The notes: generated by a model from the letters alone, not told the origin. A stretch of 64,000 bases of DNA from Gammaproteobacteria bacterium (GCA_016218365.1 JACREF010000009.1:155727-219726); one strand, 5' to 3'; shown: positions 28,096 through 38,083, counted from the stretch's first letter. Numbers and translations are program-made.

Positions 28096-30768
28096 GTGAT
28101 TGCAAGGGCATTGATGATATCTATAATGCTGTTTTATCCCGTAGTGGACAGTATTGCCGCCGCTCCGACAACGTCGGAAAGATTGGCGGAGTCCGACCAT
28201 CTTATCAACAGAGGAATTTATAAAGATGCTGAGGTGATCCTGGGAGAGATTCTGGCGATTGAGCCGAACAATTCGGCCGCAATCTATCAAAGTGGTGTGA
28301 TAGCAGTACGAGAAGGCCGACTTGATGACGGGCAGATATGGATAAGGCGCGCCATAGAGCTGGAGCCGCTAAGGGTAGAGTTCCGGGTTGCCCTGGCGTC
28401 AGTTTATCAATTCAAGGGCCTGTTTACTGAGGCGCTTCAGGAGTATCAGCAGATCATGTTGCTTGCCGCCAAAGACGATGTTTTCTATAAATTAGCTAGA
28501 AAAGAATCGAGATATATTATCGCGACTGAAAACGCAAAAAAGGGTGATTATGCTACTGCTGCCGAGTTATTTACATGGTTGGTCGATGAATATCCAGATG
28601 ACATCAGAAGTCGCTATAGCCTTGGAGTAGCCAAGCTGTATCTTGGAAAAATTGATGAGGCGATAATCGACTTTAACGCCGTTATAGATCTATCGCCCGA
28701 TTATGTGGATGTGTACTTCGCACTTGCTGACGTCTATTACAAGACCGGTAGAATACCAGATTCTGTTGAAACCATGCAGCGCTTACTGAATCGTGGTGAT
28801 AAAGTTCCATCTGAAGCAAAGCAGCGTGCTCAGATCAAGATTAATCTGACCGAGGCCGCAGCAATCCTTGAGCAGGGCAATGCCGAGGATGCGCTAGCCA
28901 TATTCAAGGCGGTTCTGTTAATTGACCCAGCGAATCAGGTGGCCGCAATCGGCAAGGGCAGGGCTGAGATCGAGCTTAAAGAATACGATGCAGCAATAAT
29001 TACCTTAGGAAAGGTTATTGATAGATATGGCAAAGACCCGGCGGCACAATATTATTATGCTATTGCCCAGATTAGGCGTGGCAATATGGATGAAGGAATT
29101 CAAAAGCTATACGTCATGAAGGATGACATAACTCAGGGAAGATATGGGGAAATGGCTCAGCATGAGATTGATGTGCTGGCGCGTGACCCGAGGTACCGCG
29201 AAAGGATCAGCGAGCAGATGATAAATATTGCCAGAGAACGCTTGGCATCTGATCCTCATGATGCATCAGCACGAAAAATTCTTGCTGATGATTATGCGAG
29301 GAAGGGGGATTTGGTTAATGCGCGCATGGAATATGACCAATTGCTTGCGGGAGATGAGAATAATCTATTGTTTAGAGTCATGCTCGGCCAGTTAAATGAA
29401 GGGCTCGGTGACTATGGGCAGGCAATTGATCATTATGCACGAGCGGTGGCGCTCACGATGGATTCTTCGCTTGCCGAGCAAGGTGGGCGAATGTTGCTGC
29501 TGACAGCAGCACGCAGGATGTATCAGGAGAAAAACTATACTCAGGCGCTAGAGCTTGCGACTCGGGCCCGAGGGCTCGACCCTGGAAATCCAGATATACT
29601 GTTCATGCTGGGTATGATCGACATTCAACTGGGAAGAACTAAAGAGGCAATTGACGAACTTAGCATGTTGCTGCAAATGGCCCCTGAACATGTCGGGGCG
29701 CGGATTAATTTGGCGTTTAGCCTCGAACAGATTGGGCGTGAAGAAGACGCGCTGATTGAGTATCAGAACCTCCTTAAACAGAAAGAGCTTGGGGATGAGT
29801 ATAGAATGATGGTGGTCGACCGCGTTGATGTGGTGGAGAGAATGCTGATGGGGCTGAGCGGTAGTTTCAGCTATTCACTAGGTGTTACTGATAACGTTAG
29901 TCTAAGCAAACACAAAGAGAGTGATCTGCGCTCTGATCTTGCCTTCAATATGGGGTATAACTATAAGGATGAAAACGGCGTTAAGTGGAGGATGGCGCTG
30001 TCGCCAAGTTATACCAGTTATCATGTTGGTCAGTATGATTATTTTAATTCGGTAAGCTCATTGAGTGCTGCGACAAGTGAATGGTATGGATTCAAGTTTA
30101 ATGCTGGCTTGACGCATAATCTGTCACGCGGGGTCCTTGATCAGCACAGTTTGATGGAGTCAGTGTCGGCAAGCCTTGGTGGTCAGAGGAGTCTATACCT
30201 GCCTGTCGTATATAATCCAACTGGATTGAAAAAAGGACTTGCTACGGTGTCCATTAATCTTGCAAGGACCGATTCTGAGAATATAGCCACTCCGGCATTG
30301 AGCGCCTATGTTACTGCTATTAACCTTTCTTTGAACCAGTCTGTTGGAAGCAGCGACAGCATTGAGGCTTCCTATGACTATTCCATTTCTGATAACAAAT
30401 ATAATCAGGGAACTGATTACGCTAACACTTCATATGGCATTACGCTGGGGATTGAGCATGCCTTTCAGGCCGGTATTGTCGGCAAGGCGGGTTATAGCTA
30501 TGCCAAGATATTGTATGGATATCCGGATTCATATACCAAGTACAAACAGTATCGGACCAATGATCATCATGGGCTGGACCTGAGTGGATCATATAGTTTC
30601 CGAGGGAGGCTGCGTTTTTATGTAAACCTATCCTTGGTTATTAACCAATCTGATCTACCGGTGGGCTTCTCGCTATCGCCTCAGAATGTCATCCAGGGAC
30701 AGCAGAGCTTTTCGTTGGGAAGTTATAACGCGACCACCCTGTCAACAGGTATGGTGATGGGGTTTTAA
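28096..30768 (+). CDS. TPR-repeat outer-membrane beta-barrel protein
   Basis: 890 residues from GTG 28096, with GAAGGCGGG just upstream and a signal peptide (MIARALMISIMLFYPVVDSIAAA). Residues about 30-580 are tetratricopeptide repeats (AEVILGEILAIEPNNSAAIYQSGVIAVREG; AIIDFNAVIDLSPDYVDVYFALADVYYKTG; ALELATRARGLDPGNPDILFMLGMIDIQLG). Residues about 595-890 are strand after strand with aromatic girdles (FSYSLGVTDNVSL..., GLDLSGSYSFRGRLRFYVNLSLV) ending in VMGF. The layout, periplasmic TPR superhelix plus C-terminal barrel, resembles Slam or BcsC/PgaA-type export proteins. I infer export of a surface protein or polymer, cargo unknown. Confidence 0.8.
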   Translation: MIARALMISIMLFYPVVDSIAAAPTTSERLAESDHLINRGIYKDAEVILGEILAIEPNNSAAIYQSGVIAVREGRLDDGQIWIRRAIELEPLRVEFRVALASVYQFKGLFTEALQEYQQIMLLAAKDDVFYKLARKESRYIIATENAKKGDYATAAELFTWLVDEYPDDIRSRYSLGVAKLYLGKIDEAIIDFNAVIDLSPDYVDVYFALADVYYKTGRIPDSVETMQRLLNRGDKVPSEAKQRAQIKINLTEAAAILEQGNAEDALAIFKAVLLIDPANQVAAIGKGRAEIELKEYDAAIITLGKVIDRYGKDPAAQYYYAIAQIRRGNMDEGIQKLYVMKDDITQGRYGEMAQHEIDVLARDPRYRERISEQMINIARERLASDPHDASARKILADDYARKGDLVNARMEYDQLLAGDENNLLFRVMLGQLNEGLGDYGQAIDHYARAVALTMDSSLAEQGGRMLLLTAARRMYQEKNYTQALELATRARGLDPGNPDILFMLGMIDIQLGRTKEAIDELSMLLQMAPEHVGARINLAFSLEQIGREEDALIEYQNLLKQKELGDEYRMMVVDRVDVVERMLMGLSGSFSYSLGVTDNVSLSKHKESDLRSDLAFNMGYNYKDENGVKWRMALSPSYTSYHVGQYDYFNSVSSLSAATSEWYGFKFNAGLTHNLSRGVLDQHSLMESVSASLGGQRSLYLPVVYNPTGLKKGLATVSINLARTDSENIATPALSAYVTAINLSLNQSVGSSDSIEASYDYSISDNKYNQGTDYANTSYGITLGIEHAFQAGIVGKAGYSYAKILYGYPDSYTKYKQYRTNDHHGLDLSGSYSFRGRLRFYVNLSLVINQSDLPVGFSLSPQNVIQGQQSFSLGSYNATTLSTGMVMGF

Positions 30769-30902
30769 TCATGCTGCAGCAAACAGCTCTTTCCGGGCTG
30801 TTATCATGATCTCCCTGCCCCAGAAGGGTCATCGGGTGCGTTGTGCGGCCGGGCGCGGCCCTTGCTTGGTGTTGTACGCGCGCCGCCAGCATCAGGATTG
30901 TA

Positions 30903-31655
30903 TCAGTCGCGCAATGCCTTGAAGGCAGTGACAGCCCATATTAATGTTGCGGTTGCAAAGATCGACATCAGGATCAACCCCTTGATGAACAGATGGCTGT
31001 CTACCGGTGTGGTCAGGATGGCGCGTACCGCATCGACGGCATAACTGATCGGATTGATCACAGAGATATACTGAATCCACTTGGGAATAAACTGCTCCGG
31101 GACCAGTGCCGACGAGAAAAACATCAGCGGCAGCGTCATCAGGTTGCCTATCATGACCAAGGGCTCTTCACGTTGCAGCGTGATGGCAAAGCCATTGGAG
31201 ATGGCCGCAAAACCGATGCCGAGCAGAAATACAATCAGCAGACCCAGCAGGATATTGATCGGGTTCATCGAGATCGTTGAACCCATTGACCAGGCAACAA
31301 TCAGGATGATCAGTGTTTGCGCCAGCACCTGGACCGCGGAATGGAGTACCCGGCTCAGGACGATGGCAACGCGTGATACCGGCGCCACCAGCATCTTGTC
31401 CACGGTGCCAGAGGAGATCTCGCGCAGCAGGCTGACGCCTGACCACGAAGAACCAAACAGTACCGTCATGATCAGGATACCCGGGACCATGAAGTCGACA
31501 TAATTGCCATCAGACTTTTGTACGAAGGCACCAAACAGCTGGCCGAAGATGACCAGCCAGATCATCGGCTGGATCAGGGTGAATAATGACCACAGCGGCA
31601 TGCGCAGGGTGATGGTCATGTATTTCTTGAACAGATACCAGGTATCGGAAATCAC
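30903..31655 (-). CDS. ABC-2 type exporter permease
   Basis: 250-residue membrane protein of the DrrB/ABC-2 type. Six hydrophobic segments are visible (SLFTLIQPMIWLVIFGQLFGA, VPGILIMTVLFGSSWSGVSLL, ..., MTLPLMFFSSALVPEQFIP, YISVINPISYAVDAVRAIL). The short hydrophilic loop REISSGTVDKMLVAPVSR is the conserved coupling region. It follows the ATPase gene on the same strand after 35 bp and must pair with it. Substrate unknown. Confidence 0.9.
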   Translation of the reverse strand: MISDTWYLFKKYMTITLRMPLWSLFTLIQPMIWLVIFGQLFGAFVQKSDGNYVDFMVPGILIMTVLFGSSWSGVSLLREISSGTVDKMLVAPVSRVAIVLSRVLHSAVQVLAQTLIILIVAWSMGSTISMNPINILLGLLIVFLLGIGFAAISNGFAITLQREEPLVMIGNLMTLPLMFFSSALVPEQFIPKWIQYISVINPISYAVDAVRAILTTPVDSHLFIKGLILMSIFATATLIWAVTAFKALRD

Positions 31656-31690
31656 GCGTGTTCTCCTGAGTGTTGGGTTGAGTGGACCGG

Positions 31691-33187
31691 TCAGCCTTTC
31701 CAGTCATCTTTTTTTGGCTTGCCGTCCTTGTCCACCCATTCATTGCCTTGCCAGTTCGGATCCTTGCCCCAGTCGCCCTGTTGCTGGCCTTCTTTATCGA
31801 CCCATTCATTGCCCTTCCAGTTGTCGGGCGTGCTGTCAGTGGTTTGTTGCGGCTTTCCTTGCCAGTCAGCTTTGGGTTTGCCGCTCGGGTCTACCCATTC
31901 ATTGCCTTGCCAGTTCGGGTCCTTGCCCCAGTCGCCCTTCTGGCTGCCATCGGGGCTGACCCATTCGTTGCCTTGCCATTGTTCCTTGGTCTGCGTGGCA
32001 GCGGGCTGTTCCTTGGGTTTGCCATCCTTGTTGACCCACTCGTTGCCCTGCCAGTTCGGGTCATTGCCCCAGTCGGTTTTCTGGGTGCCATCGGGGTTGA
32101 CCCATTCATTGCCTTGCCAGGCTGAGCCATCACCGGCTTCATCCTCCCCGTCACCGGCCCACTTCTTCCAGTTGCCACCACCACCCTTGCCGGCCCATTG
32201 TTTCCACCACTCATCCTGACCCTCATCATCCTTTTTCTCCAGCATGCTGGTGCCGGTGTATTTGAGGAAGACATCATCCAGGGTCGGGCGTGCCAGCGAC
32301 AGGGTCTTGATCGTGACCTGATGGTGTCCGGCCTGTTCCATGATCTTTGCGACACGGCTGGCGCCGTCGTCTACATAGATATACAGGTTATTGCCTTCCC
32401 AGGTGATGTGAGTGACATAATCAAGTTGCTTGAGCTGGGCCGCATAGGCCTTTTCATTTTGCCCGGCGCTGTCAAAACTGAGTTTGACGGAGTCACCGTG
32501 GATGCTGTTTTTCAGTTCATCCGATGTGCCGATGACCTGGATCTTGCCGGCATTGATGATGGCCACGCGGTCCGACAGGCTGTCGGCCTCCTCCAGATAA
32601 TGCGTGGTCAGCAGGATGGTCAGGCCAAACTTGCTGTTCAGTTCCTCGATATAGCGCCACAGGATCTTGCGGCTGTGGATGTCCAGGCCCAACGTTGGCT
32701 CATCGAGAAAGAGCACCTTGGGGCGATGGATCAGTGCGGTGGCGATGTCCAGCTTGCGGCGCATACCCCCGGAATAGGTGCTGACCATCTTGTCCAGGCT
32801 CTTCTTGAATTCAAAATAGTCCGCCAGCTCCTCGACCCGTTCATGGATGACCTTGGTGTCCATCTTGTACAGGTGACCCTGTAGCACCATGTTTTCGCGG
32901 CCGGTCATGAAGTAGTCGACACCGGTTTGCTGTGCTACAACACCGATGGCCTGACGGACCTGTTCGGGATTCCTGTCGACATCGATGCCGCTGATCACGG
33001 CCTTGCCGTCGTCGAAGCCGGACAGTGTCGAGAGGATGCGTATTGTCGTCGACTTGCCGGCGCCATTGGGGCCGAGCAAGGCCATGATCTCTCCTTCCAT
33101 GACCTGCAGACTCAAATCGTTCACGGCCTTGAGGTCAGGAGGGTATACTTTGGTCAGCTTGCTGACCTCGATTGCGATTGTCGTCAT
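31691..33187 (-). CDS. ABC exporter ATPase with Trp-rich repeat tail
   Basis: About 498 residues from ATG 33187; an in-frame ATG at 33229 adds 14. The ATPase domain is complete: Walker A GPNGAGKS (39-46), signature YSGGM (139-142 region), Walker B LFLDEPT (159-165), switch His196, and a C-terminal DrrA-like domain to about residue 312. Residues 317-498 are an extra tail: a Trp/Gly/Asp linker (EWWKQWAGKGGGGNWKKWAG) and six W(Q/K)GNEWV units. Ordinary DrrA-type ATPases end near residue 310. The permease gene follows at once. The tail is predicted to be cytoplasmic; its function is unknown. Confidence 0.9.
   Translation of the reverse strand: MTTIAIEVSKLTKVYPPDLKAVNDLSLQVMEGEIMALLGPNGAGKSTTIRILSTLSGFDDGKAVISGIDVDRNPEQVRQAIGVVAQQTGVDYFMTGRENMVLQGHLYKMDTKVIHERVEELADYFEFKKSLDKMVSTYSGGMRRKLDIATALIHRPKVLFLDEPTLGLDIHSRKILWRYIEELNSKFGLTILLTTHYLEEADSLSDRVAIINAGKIQVIGTSDELKNSIHGDSVKLSFDSAGQNEKAYAAQLKQLDYVTHITWEGNNLYIYVDDGASRVAKIMEQAGHHQVTIKTLSLARPTLDDVFLKYTGTSMLEKKDDEGQDEWWKQWAGKGGGGNWKKWAGDGEDEAGDGSAWQGNEWVNPDGTQKTDWGNDPNWQGNEWVNKDGKPKEQPAATQTKEQWQGNEWVSPDGSQKGDWGKDPNWQGNEWVDPSGKPKADWQGKPQQTTDSTPDNWKGNEWVDKEGQQQGDWGKDPNWQGNEWVDKDGKPKKDDWKG
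31694..32119 (-). repeat. Six-unit Trp-rich coding repeat
   Basis: Each unit starts W(Q/K)GNEWV(N/S/D)xxG. The units alternate between type A, ending in DWGxDPN, and type B, carrying KPK and a variable spacer, so the array is three A-B pairs. Alternation is visible in DNA as well as protein, so it grew by duplication of the pair. Confidence 0.92.
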
Positions 33188-33401
33188 GGACTGAAATACC
33201 GTCAGTTGGTTAGCAAAAAGGCCCGGCATCTGGCGCAGCGGACTTCAGCAGTTTTGCCCTGAAATCAGCCGGCTGGTTGCCATGGGTTACTTCGGCACGG
33301 CAGCGGGACCCTTGAGGATCCTGCTGTCGCACATTGTATTACATTTGGCAGTGGTTTTCGATAATAACAATCGGAATTTTCTCCTCACGAATGGGGCGCG
33401 G

Positions 33402-34442
33402 GTGGACAATCAACACAGGCAGTGGCGGGTACTGGGCATCGAGTCCTCATGTGACGAGACCGGTGTGGCGGTGTATGACTCAGCGCAGGGGCTGATGGCG
33501 GAGGCGCTGTTCAGTCAGGTGTCATTGCACGCCGAGTATGGCGGGGTCGTCCCGGAGCTGGCATCGCGAGACCATGTACGCAAGCTTATCCCGCTGATCG
33601 ATGAGGTGCTGACGAAGGCAGCGGTCAGCAAATCCATGTTGTCCGGGGTGGCCTACACCGCCGGGCCGGGTCTGCTCGGGGCCCTGCTGGTGGGGGCTGC
33701 GGTCGGTCGCAGCTTGGCCTGGAGCCTGGGCATCCCGTCGGTGGCGGTCCACCATATGGAGGGGCATCTGCTGGCGCCGATGCTGGAGGCAAACCCGCCG
33801 CGCTATCCGTTTCTGGCGCTGCTGGTGTCCGGGGGCCATACCATGCTGATCGAGGTCAGCGGGCTCGGGCAGTATCAGGTGCTGGGGGAGTCGGTCGATG
33901 ATGCGGTCGGGGAGGCCTTTGACAAGACCGCCAAGCTGTTGGGACTGGGGTATCCGGGCGGCGCGGCGCTGGAACGGTTGGCCCGGTCTGGCAGCGCGGG
34001 TCGATTTGAATTTCCGCGGCCGATGACCGATCGGCCGGGACTGGATTTCAGCTTCAGCGGACTGAAGACCCGGGCACTGACGACATGGCGGGACGGGGAG
34101 CGCGATGACAGCTTGCGGGCCGACATTGCACTGGCCTTTCAGCAGGCGGTCGTCGACACGCTGGTCATCAAGTGCCGGCGGGCATTGCAGCAGACCGGCT
34201 TGCGGTCATTGGTGATAGCCGGCGGGGTGGGCGCCAATCAGGCACTGCGCCAGCAGATGCAGCAGCTGGCCGCAGAGCAGGGGTGCAGCGTTCATTATCC
34301 GCGGCCAGAGTTCTGTACCGATAATGGAGCGATGATTGCCTATGCCGGTTGCCAGCGGTTGATGGCAGGGGAATGTGATGGACCCGGATTTACCGGGCGT
34401 GCCCGCTGGCCGCTGGATCAGGTGTCGCGGCCGCCGGGTTGA
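33402..34442 (+). CDS. tsaD: tRNA N6-threonylcarbamoyladenosine synthase subunit TsaD
   Basis: Transfers threonylcarbamoyl to A37 of ANN-decoding tRNAs. 346 residues from GTG 33402, which brings the length and N-terminus ([17 protein letters not shown]) into line with the family; a longer in-frame start at 33282 adds residues without family similarity. Metal-binding [34 protein letters not shown] and [12 protein letters not shown] are present. Divergent from the ABC exporter; its end overlaps plsY convergently by 25 bp. Confidence 0.95.
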   Translation: MDNQHRQWRVLGIESSCDETGVAVYDSAQGLMAEALFSQVSLHAEYGGVVPELASRDHVRKLIPLIDEVLTKAAVSKSMLSGVAYTAGPGLLGALLVGAAVGRSLAWSLGIPSVAVHHMEGHLLAPMLEANPPRYPFLALLVSGGHTMLIEVSGLGQYQVLGESVDDAVGEAFDKTAKLLGLGYPGGAALERLARSGSAGRFEFPRPMTDRPGLDFSFSGLKTRALTTWRDGERDDSLRADIALAFQQAVVDTLVIKCRRALQQTGLRSLVIAGGVGANQALRQQMQQLAAEQGCSVHYPRPEFCTDNGAMIAYAGCQRLMAGECDGPGFTGRARWPLDQVSRPPG

Positions 34443-35050
34443 TTGCCCTGGCGGGGCTTTTTTCGACCGATGCGGGGTTCAGCACCCTGCAGCAGATTGC
34501 GGATATTGGAACGGTGTCGCCACAGCAGCAGACCCGACATCACCAGCAGCGTGGTCACCAGGACCAAGCGGCCGTCGAGCAGATACCAGCCGAGCAGCGG
34601 GCTGGACAATGTTGCAATCAGTGCCGCCAGCGATGAGATCCGGAATATCAGGCTGGTCGTCAGCCAGACTGCGACCAGCGCCAGACCCAGTGGTGGTGAC
34701 AGCGCCAGCAGTGTGCCGGCAGCGGTGGCGACACCCTTGCCGCCACGGAAGGCAAAAAAGACCGGATACAGGTGGCCGAGAAATGCCGCCAGCATGACAG
34801 CGGCCAGCACAACGTCGCTGCTGGCATACAGCCGCGCCAGGATGACCGGGATTGCGCCCTTTGCCGCGTCACCGAGCAATACCAGTGCAGCCAGCTTCTT
34901 GCCGCCCAGGCGCAGTACGTTGGTGGCGCCCGGATTGCCGGAGCCCTTGGTGCGCGGATCGGGCAGGCCGGCCAGCTTGCAGACAATGATGGCCGACGAC
35001 AGTGAGCCGGCCAGGTAGGCCAGCACCGTGAAAGAGACTGCCACCAGCAT
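34418..35050 (-). CDS. plsY: Glycerol-3-phosphate acyltransferase PlsY
   Basis: Inner-membrane acyl-phosphate:glycerol-3-phosphate acyltransferase, first step of phospholipid synthesis. 210 residues with about five to six membrane helices. The three family motifs are seen: [39 protein letters not shown] and a short [11 protein letters not shown]. The last 25 codons are basic. Convergent overlap with tsaD. Confidence 0.95.
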   Translation of the reverse strand: MLVAVSFTVLAYLAGSLSSAIIVCKLAGLPDPRTKGSGNPGATNVLRLGGKKLAALVLLGDAAKGAIPVILARLYASSDVVLAAVMLAAFLGHLYPVFFAFRGGKGVATAAGTLLALSPPLGLALVAVWLTTSLIFRISSLAALIATLSSPLLGWYLLDGRLVLVTTLLVMSGLLLWRHRSNIRNLLQGAEPRIGRKKPRQGNQPGGRDT

Positions 35051-35151
35051 CTGTGAACAAACCCCGCTGCATTGATGCTGCGCCCATGTGGTGTGGGCAC
35101 AGATTCGCCTTATAATGGGCGCATCTTATCACCCCACGACAGGACGGGACA

Positions 35152-35517
35152 GTGCATCAGGACATCATCTACCTGCGGGATCTGAAGATCGATACTGTTA
35201 TCGGTATCTTTGATTGGGAGCGCCGGGTGAGTCAGGCTGTGAGCATCGACCTGGATATGGCAGTGGACATCAGCAGGGCTGCGGTCAGTGACGCGATAGC
35301 TGATACCCTGGATTACAAGGCGGTGGCCAAGCGGCTGATTGCGTATGTCGGTGCCTGCGATTGCCGGCTGGTCGAGACGCTGGCGGAACGGGTCGCCGGG
35401 GTGGTGTTGTCAGAATTTGCCGTGGATTGGGTGCGTGTGCGTATCAACAAGAAGGGGGCGTTGCGCGGCGCCACCGACGTCGGGGTGATGATTGAGCGCC
35501 ACAAGGGGGAGGGGTGA
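35152..35517 (+). CDS. folB: Dihydroneopterin aldolase
   Basis: Folate pathway enzyme that cleaves dihydroneopterin to 6-hydroxymethyl-dihydropterin. 121 residues from GTG 35152. DIIYLRDLKIDTVIGIFDWER, the active-site region DTLDYKAVAKRL, VETLAERVA and VRINKKGALRGATDVGV fit the family. Divergent from plsY. Its TGA shares a base with the folK ATG. Confidence 0.93.
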   Translation: MHQDIIYLRDLKIDTVIGIFDWERRVSQAVSIDLDMAVDISRAAVSDAIADTLDYKAVAKRLIAYVGACDCRLVETLAERVAGVVLSEFAVDWVRVRINKKGALRGATDVGVMIERHKGEG

Positions 35518-36035
35518 TGGTCAGCGTATACGTCAGTGTTGGCAGCAATATCGAACGGGAAAAAAATGTTCGTTCGGCCATTGCCGCGTTACGCGAGCAG
35601 TTCGGGGAGCTCACGCTGTCGACGGTCTATGATTGCAAGGCGGTAGGTTTTGACGGCGATGACTTCTATAATCTGGTGGTCGGGTTCGAGACCGATGACG
35701 GGGTGCAGGCGGTGGCGCAACTGCTGCAGGAGATCGAGGTCGAGCATGGCCGCACGCGGAATCGCCAGCGTTTTGTCTCACGCACGCTGGATCTGGACTT
35801 GCTGCTGTACGGCAACCTGATCCTGAAGGATGATGTCATCTGTCTGCCGCGCGAGGAGATCACCCGCTATGCATTCGTGCTGGCGCCGCTGGCCGAGATT
35901 GCCGGTGAGCGTCGTCATCCAATGAGCGGCAAACGGTTGCGCGACATGTGGGCGGCCTTTGATGGCGGCAGCCAGGTATTGCGGCCGGTGCAGTTTGACT
36001 GGGAGCTGCCGGCAGCTGCAGTAGCGACGGAGTAA
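35517..36035 (+). CDS. folK: 6-hydroxymethyl-dihydropterin pyrophosphokinase
   Basis: Next step of folate synthesis after folB. 172 residues from ATG 35517, which overlaps the folB stop (TGATG) and has GGGGAGGGG just upstream. VSVGSNIEREKNV, the pterin-binding FYNLVVGFET, and the nucleotide/metal-binding RTLDLDLLLYG are characteristic. It ends 16 bp from the convergent pteridine reductase gene. Confidence 0.95.
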   Translation: MVSVYVSVGSNIEREKNVRSAIAALREQFGELTLSTVYDCKAVGFDGDDFYNLVVGFETDDGVQAVAQLLQEIEVEHGRTRNRQRFVSRTLDLDLLLYGNLILKDDVICLPREEITRYAFVLAPLAEIAGERRHPMSGKRLRDMWAAFDGGSQVLRPVQFDWELPAAAVATE

Positions 36036-36051
36036 GGTTTGCGCGCTGTCT

Positions 36052-36807
36052 TCAGTCGTTCAGTGTGCGGCCGCCGTCGACCTTGATGATCTCGCCGCTG
36101 ATATAGGGCGCATCACAGATCAGGAACAGGATGGTGCGGGCAATGTCTTCCGGGGAGCCCTGACGCTTGAGTGCGGTGCGGGCAATGATGCGATGTTTGG
36201 TCAGTTCGTCGAGGTCGTGTTCCGGCCACAGGATCGCGCCAGGGGCAATACTGTTGACGCGGATCTCGGGGCCGAGGTCACGGGCCAGGGCCTTGGTCAG
36301 CATCGCCAGCCCGGCCTTGGCGGTGCTGTAGACATTGTAGGTTTTCAGTGGCCGTTCGGCGTGGATATCGGTGATGTTGATGATGCAGCCCCGGGTTTCC
36401 TTCAGTGCCTTGGCCGCGGCCTGTGACAGGAAGAACGGTGCCTTCAGGTTGCTGCCCATCAGATCATCCCACTGCTCTTCGGTGACGGATCCAATCGGGG
36501 TCGGATAGAAACTCGACGCATTGTTGATCAGTACGTCCAGCCGCCCCCAGGCCTGCTGAGCGGTGCGGATCGTCGAGGCCAGTTTGGCGGTGTGCAGCAG
36601 GTCAGACTGGATCAACAGTACTGAATCTGCACGTGCCTGATGCAGTTCCTGTTGCAGGGCATGGGCCTCGGCGGTGGAGCGGCGATAGGTCAATACCAGG
36701 TTCATGCCCTGGTGATGCAGCGCGCGGGCGACGGTGGCACCGACACGTCGCGCAGCGCCGGTGATCAGCGCCACCTTGCCCTGTAATTCGGGCCGCTGAT
36801 GATTCAT
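36052..36807 (-). CDS. Pteridine reductase (SDR family)
   Basis: 251 residues. The cofactor motif is TGAARRVG, the TGxxxRxG form of pteridine reductases rather than TGxxxGxG. NNAS, the catalytic YSTAKAG (Tyr/Lys) and PGAILWPE follow. It likely reduces dihydrobiopterin or dihydrofolate, which suits its position next to folB-folK. FolM-like. Confidence 0.88.
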   Translation of the reverse strand: MNHQRPELQGKVALITGAARRVGATVARALHHQGMNLVLTYRRSTAEAHALQQELHQARADSVLLIQSDLLHTAKLASTIRTAQQAWGRLDVLINNASSFYPTPIGSVTEEQWDDLMGSNLKAPFFLSQAAAKALKETRGCIINITDIHAERPLKTYNVYSTAKAGLAMLTKALARDLGPEIRVNSIAPGAILWPEHDLDELTKHRIIARTALKRQGSPEDIARTILFLICDAPYISGEIIKVDGGRTLND

Positions 36808-36869
36808 GTTGCCCCTGTAGTCGAGAGTATGTGGTGGTCAGAGTATAGATGAAGAACAGAGGCGGTGAA

Positions 36870-38054
36870 ATGAGTTCCACGGCCTTGCCGGCACCTCCAG
36901 TCGAGGCGCAGCGGCTGAGTGAACAGCTGGTGGCGTATATTGCTGACGAGATCCGCCGTTCCGGTGGTTCAATCCCGTTTGCACGCTTCATGGAGCTGGC
37001 ATTATATGCCCCTGGTTTGGGGTATTACAGTGCGGGATCGGACAAGCTGGGACAGGCCGGGGATTTCGTCACGGCACCGGAGATCTCGCCGCTGTTTTCC
37101 CGCGCTCTGGCGCGGCAGTGTGCCGAGGTGCTGGCACAGTGCGGCGGTTCGATCCTTGAATTCGGCGCCGGCAGCGGCGTGATGGCGGCGGAAATGTTGC
37201 AGGCGCTGTCACAGGCCGGCCAGTTGCCGGACCAGTATTTGATCCTTGATGTCAGCGCCGACTTGCGGCAGCGTCAGCAACAGTTGCTGACACAACGGGT
37301 ACCTGAGCTGATGGACAGGGTACGCTGGCTGGATCACCTGCCCGCATCGTTTCGGGGCGTGATGCTGGCCAACGAGGTGCTCGATGCGATGCCGGTACAT
37401 CGTATCCACTGGCGAGCGGAAGGCCCGCAGCAACTGCGGGTTGCGCTGGATGTGCACGGCACGCTGGCCTGGGCCCACGGTGCGGTGACCGAGCCGCGGT
37501 TGCAGGCTGCCATCAATGTCATTACCACCACATGTGCCGGGTCATTCAGTGGCGATGAGTATGTCTCGGAGATCAACCTGGCGGCGCAGGACTGGCTGGC
37601 CAGCGTGGCAGAAAGTCTGGAGCGCGGGGCGCTGCTGTTGATCGATTACGGCTTCCCGCGTCACGAATATTATCACCCGGACCGTTGCTCGGGCACATTG
37701 ATGTGCCATTACCGTCATCGCGCCCATGATGACGCGTTATGGTGGCCTGGATTGCAGGACATCACGGCCCATGTCGATTTCACGGCCGTGGCCGAGGCCG
37801 CGGTGGCGCATGGGCTGACCGTTGCCGGCTATACCAGTCAGGCCCACTTTCTGCTGGACTGCGGCTTGATGCAACTGCTGTCTGAGCAGGTGAGTGATGA
37901 TGATCTGCGCGGACAGCTGGAACTGGCGCAGCAGATCAAGAAACTGACGCTGCCGCATGAGATGGGTGAGCTGTTCAAGGTCATGGCGCTGACCCGCGGC
38001 ATGACGTCGCCGCTCACGGGTTTCACCAGCCGCGATCAGCGCGGGCGGTTATAA
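36870..38054 (+). CDS. MidA-like SAM-dependent methyltransferase
   Basis: 394 residues from ATG 36870 (AGAGG upstream); an ATG at 36849 adds 7. PF02636/MidA-NDUFAF7 family: IPFARFMELALYAPGLGYYS, FVTAPEISPLFSRALARQ, SILEFGAGSGVMAAEML, MLANEVLDAMPVHRI, LLIDYGFPRHEYYHPDRCSGTLMCHYRHRAH. Mitochondrial relatives methylate an arginine of a complex I subunit; the bacterial substrate is not established. Confidence 0.9.
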   Translation: MSSTALPAPPVEAQRLSEQLVAYIADEIRRSGGSIPFARFMELALYAPGLGYYSAGSDKLGQAGDFVTAPEISPLFSRALARQCAEVLAQCGGSILEFGAGSGVMAAEMLQALSQAGQLPDQYLILDVSADLRQRQQQLLTQRVPELMDRVRWLDHLPASFRGVMLANEVLDAMPVHRIHWRAEGPQQLRVALDVHGTLAWAHGAVTEPRLQAAINVITTTCAGSFSGDEYVSEINLAAQDWLASVAESLERGALLLIDYGFPRHEYYHPDRCSGTLMCHYRHRAHDDALWWPGLQDITAHVDFTAVAEAAVAHGLTVAGYTSQAHFLLDCGLMQLLSEQVSDDDLRGQLELAQQIKKLTLPHEMGELFKVMALTRGMTSPLTGFTSRDQRGRL

Positions 38055-38083
38055 GGGTGAGGCTTCAGCAGGCTGTTAATGTC

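Noticed and set aside
30782..30802. Weak hairpin AACAGC/GCTGTT after the TPR/barrel gene
   Set aside because: Six-base stem with a 9-base loop and no T-tract; too weak to call a terminator.
31694..32119. Possible CRISPR array because of regular near-identical repeats
   Set aside because: Repeats keep reading frame, encode the W-GNEWV unit and have no unique spacers of constant length; they are protein repeats.
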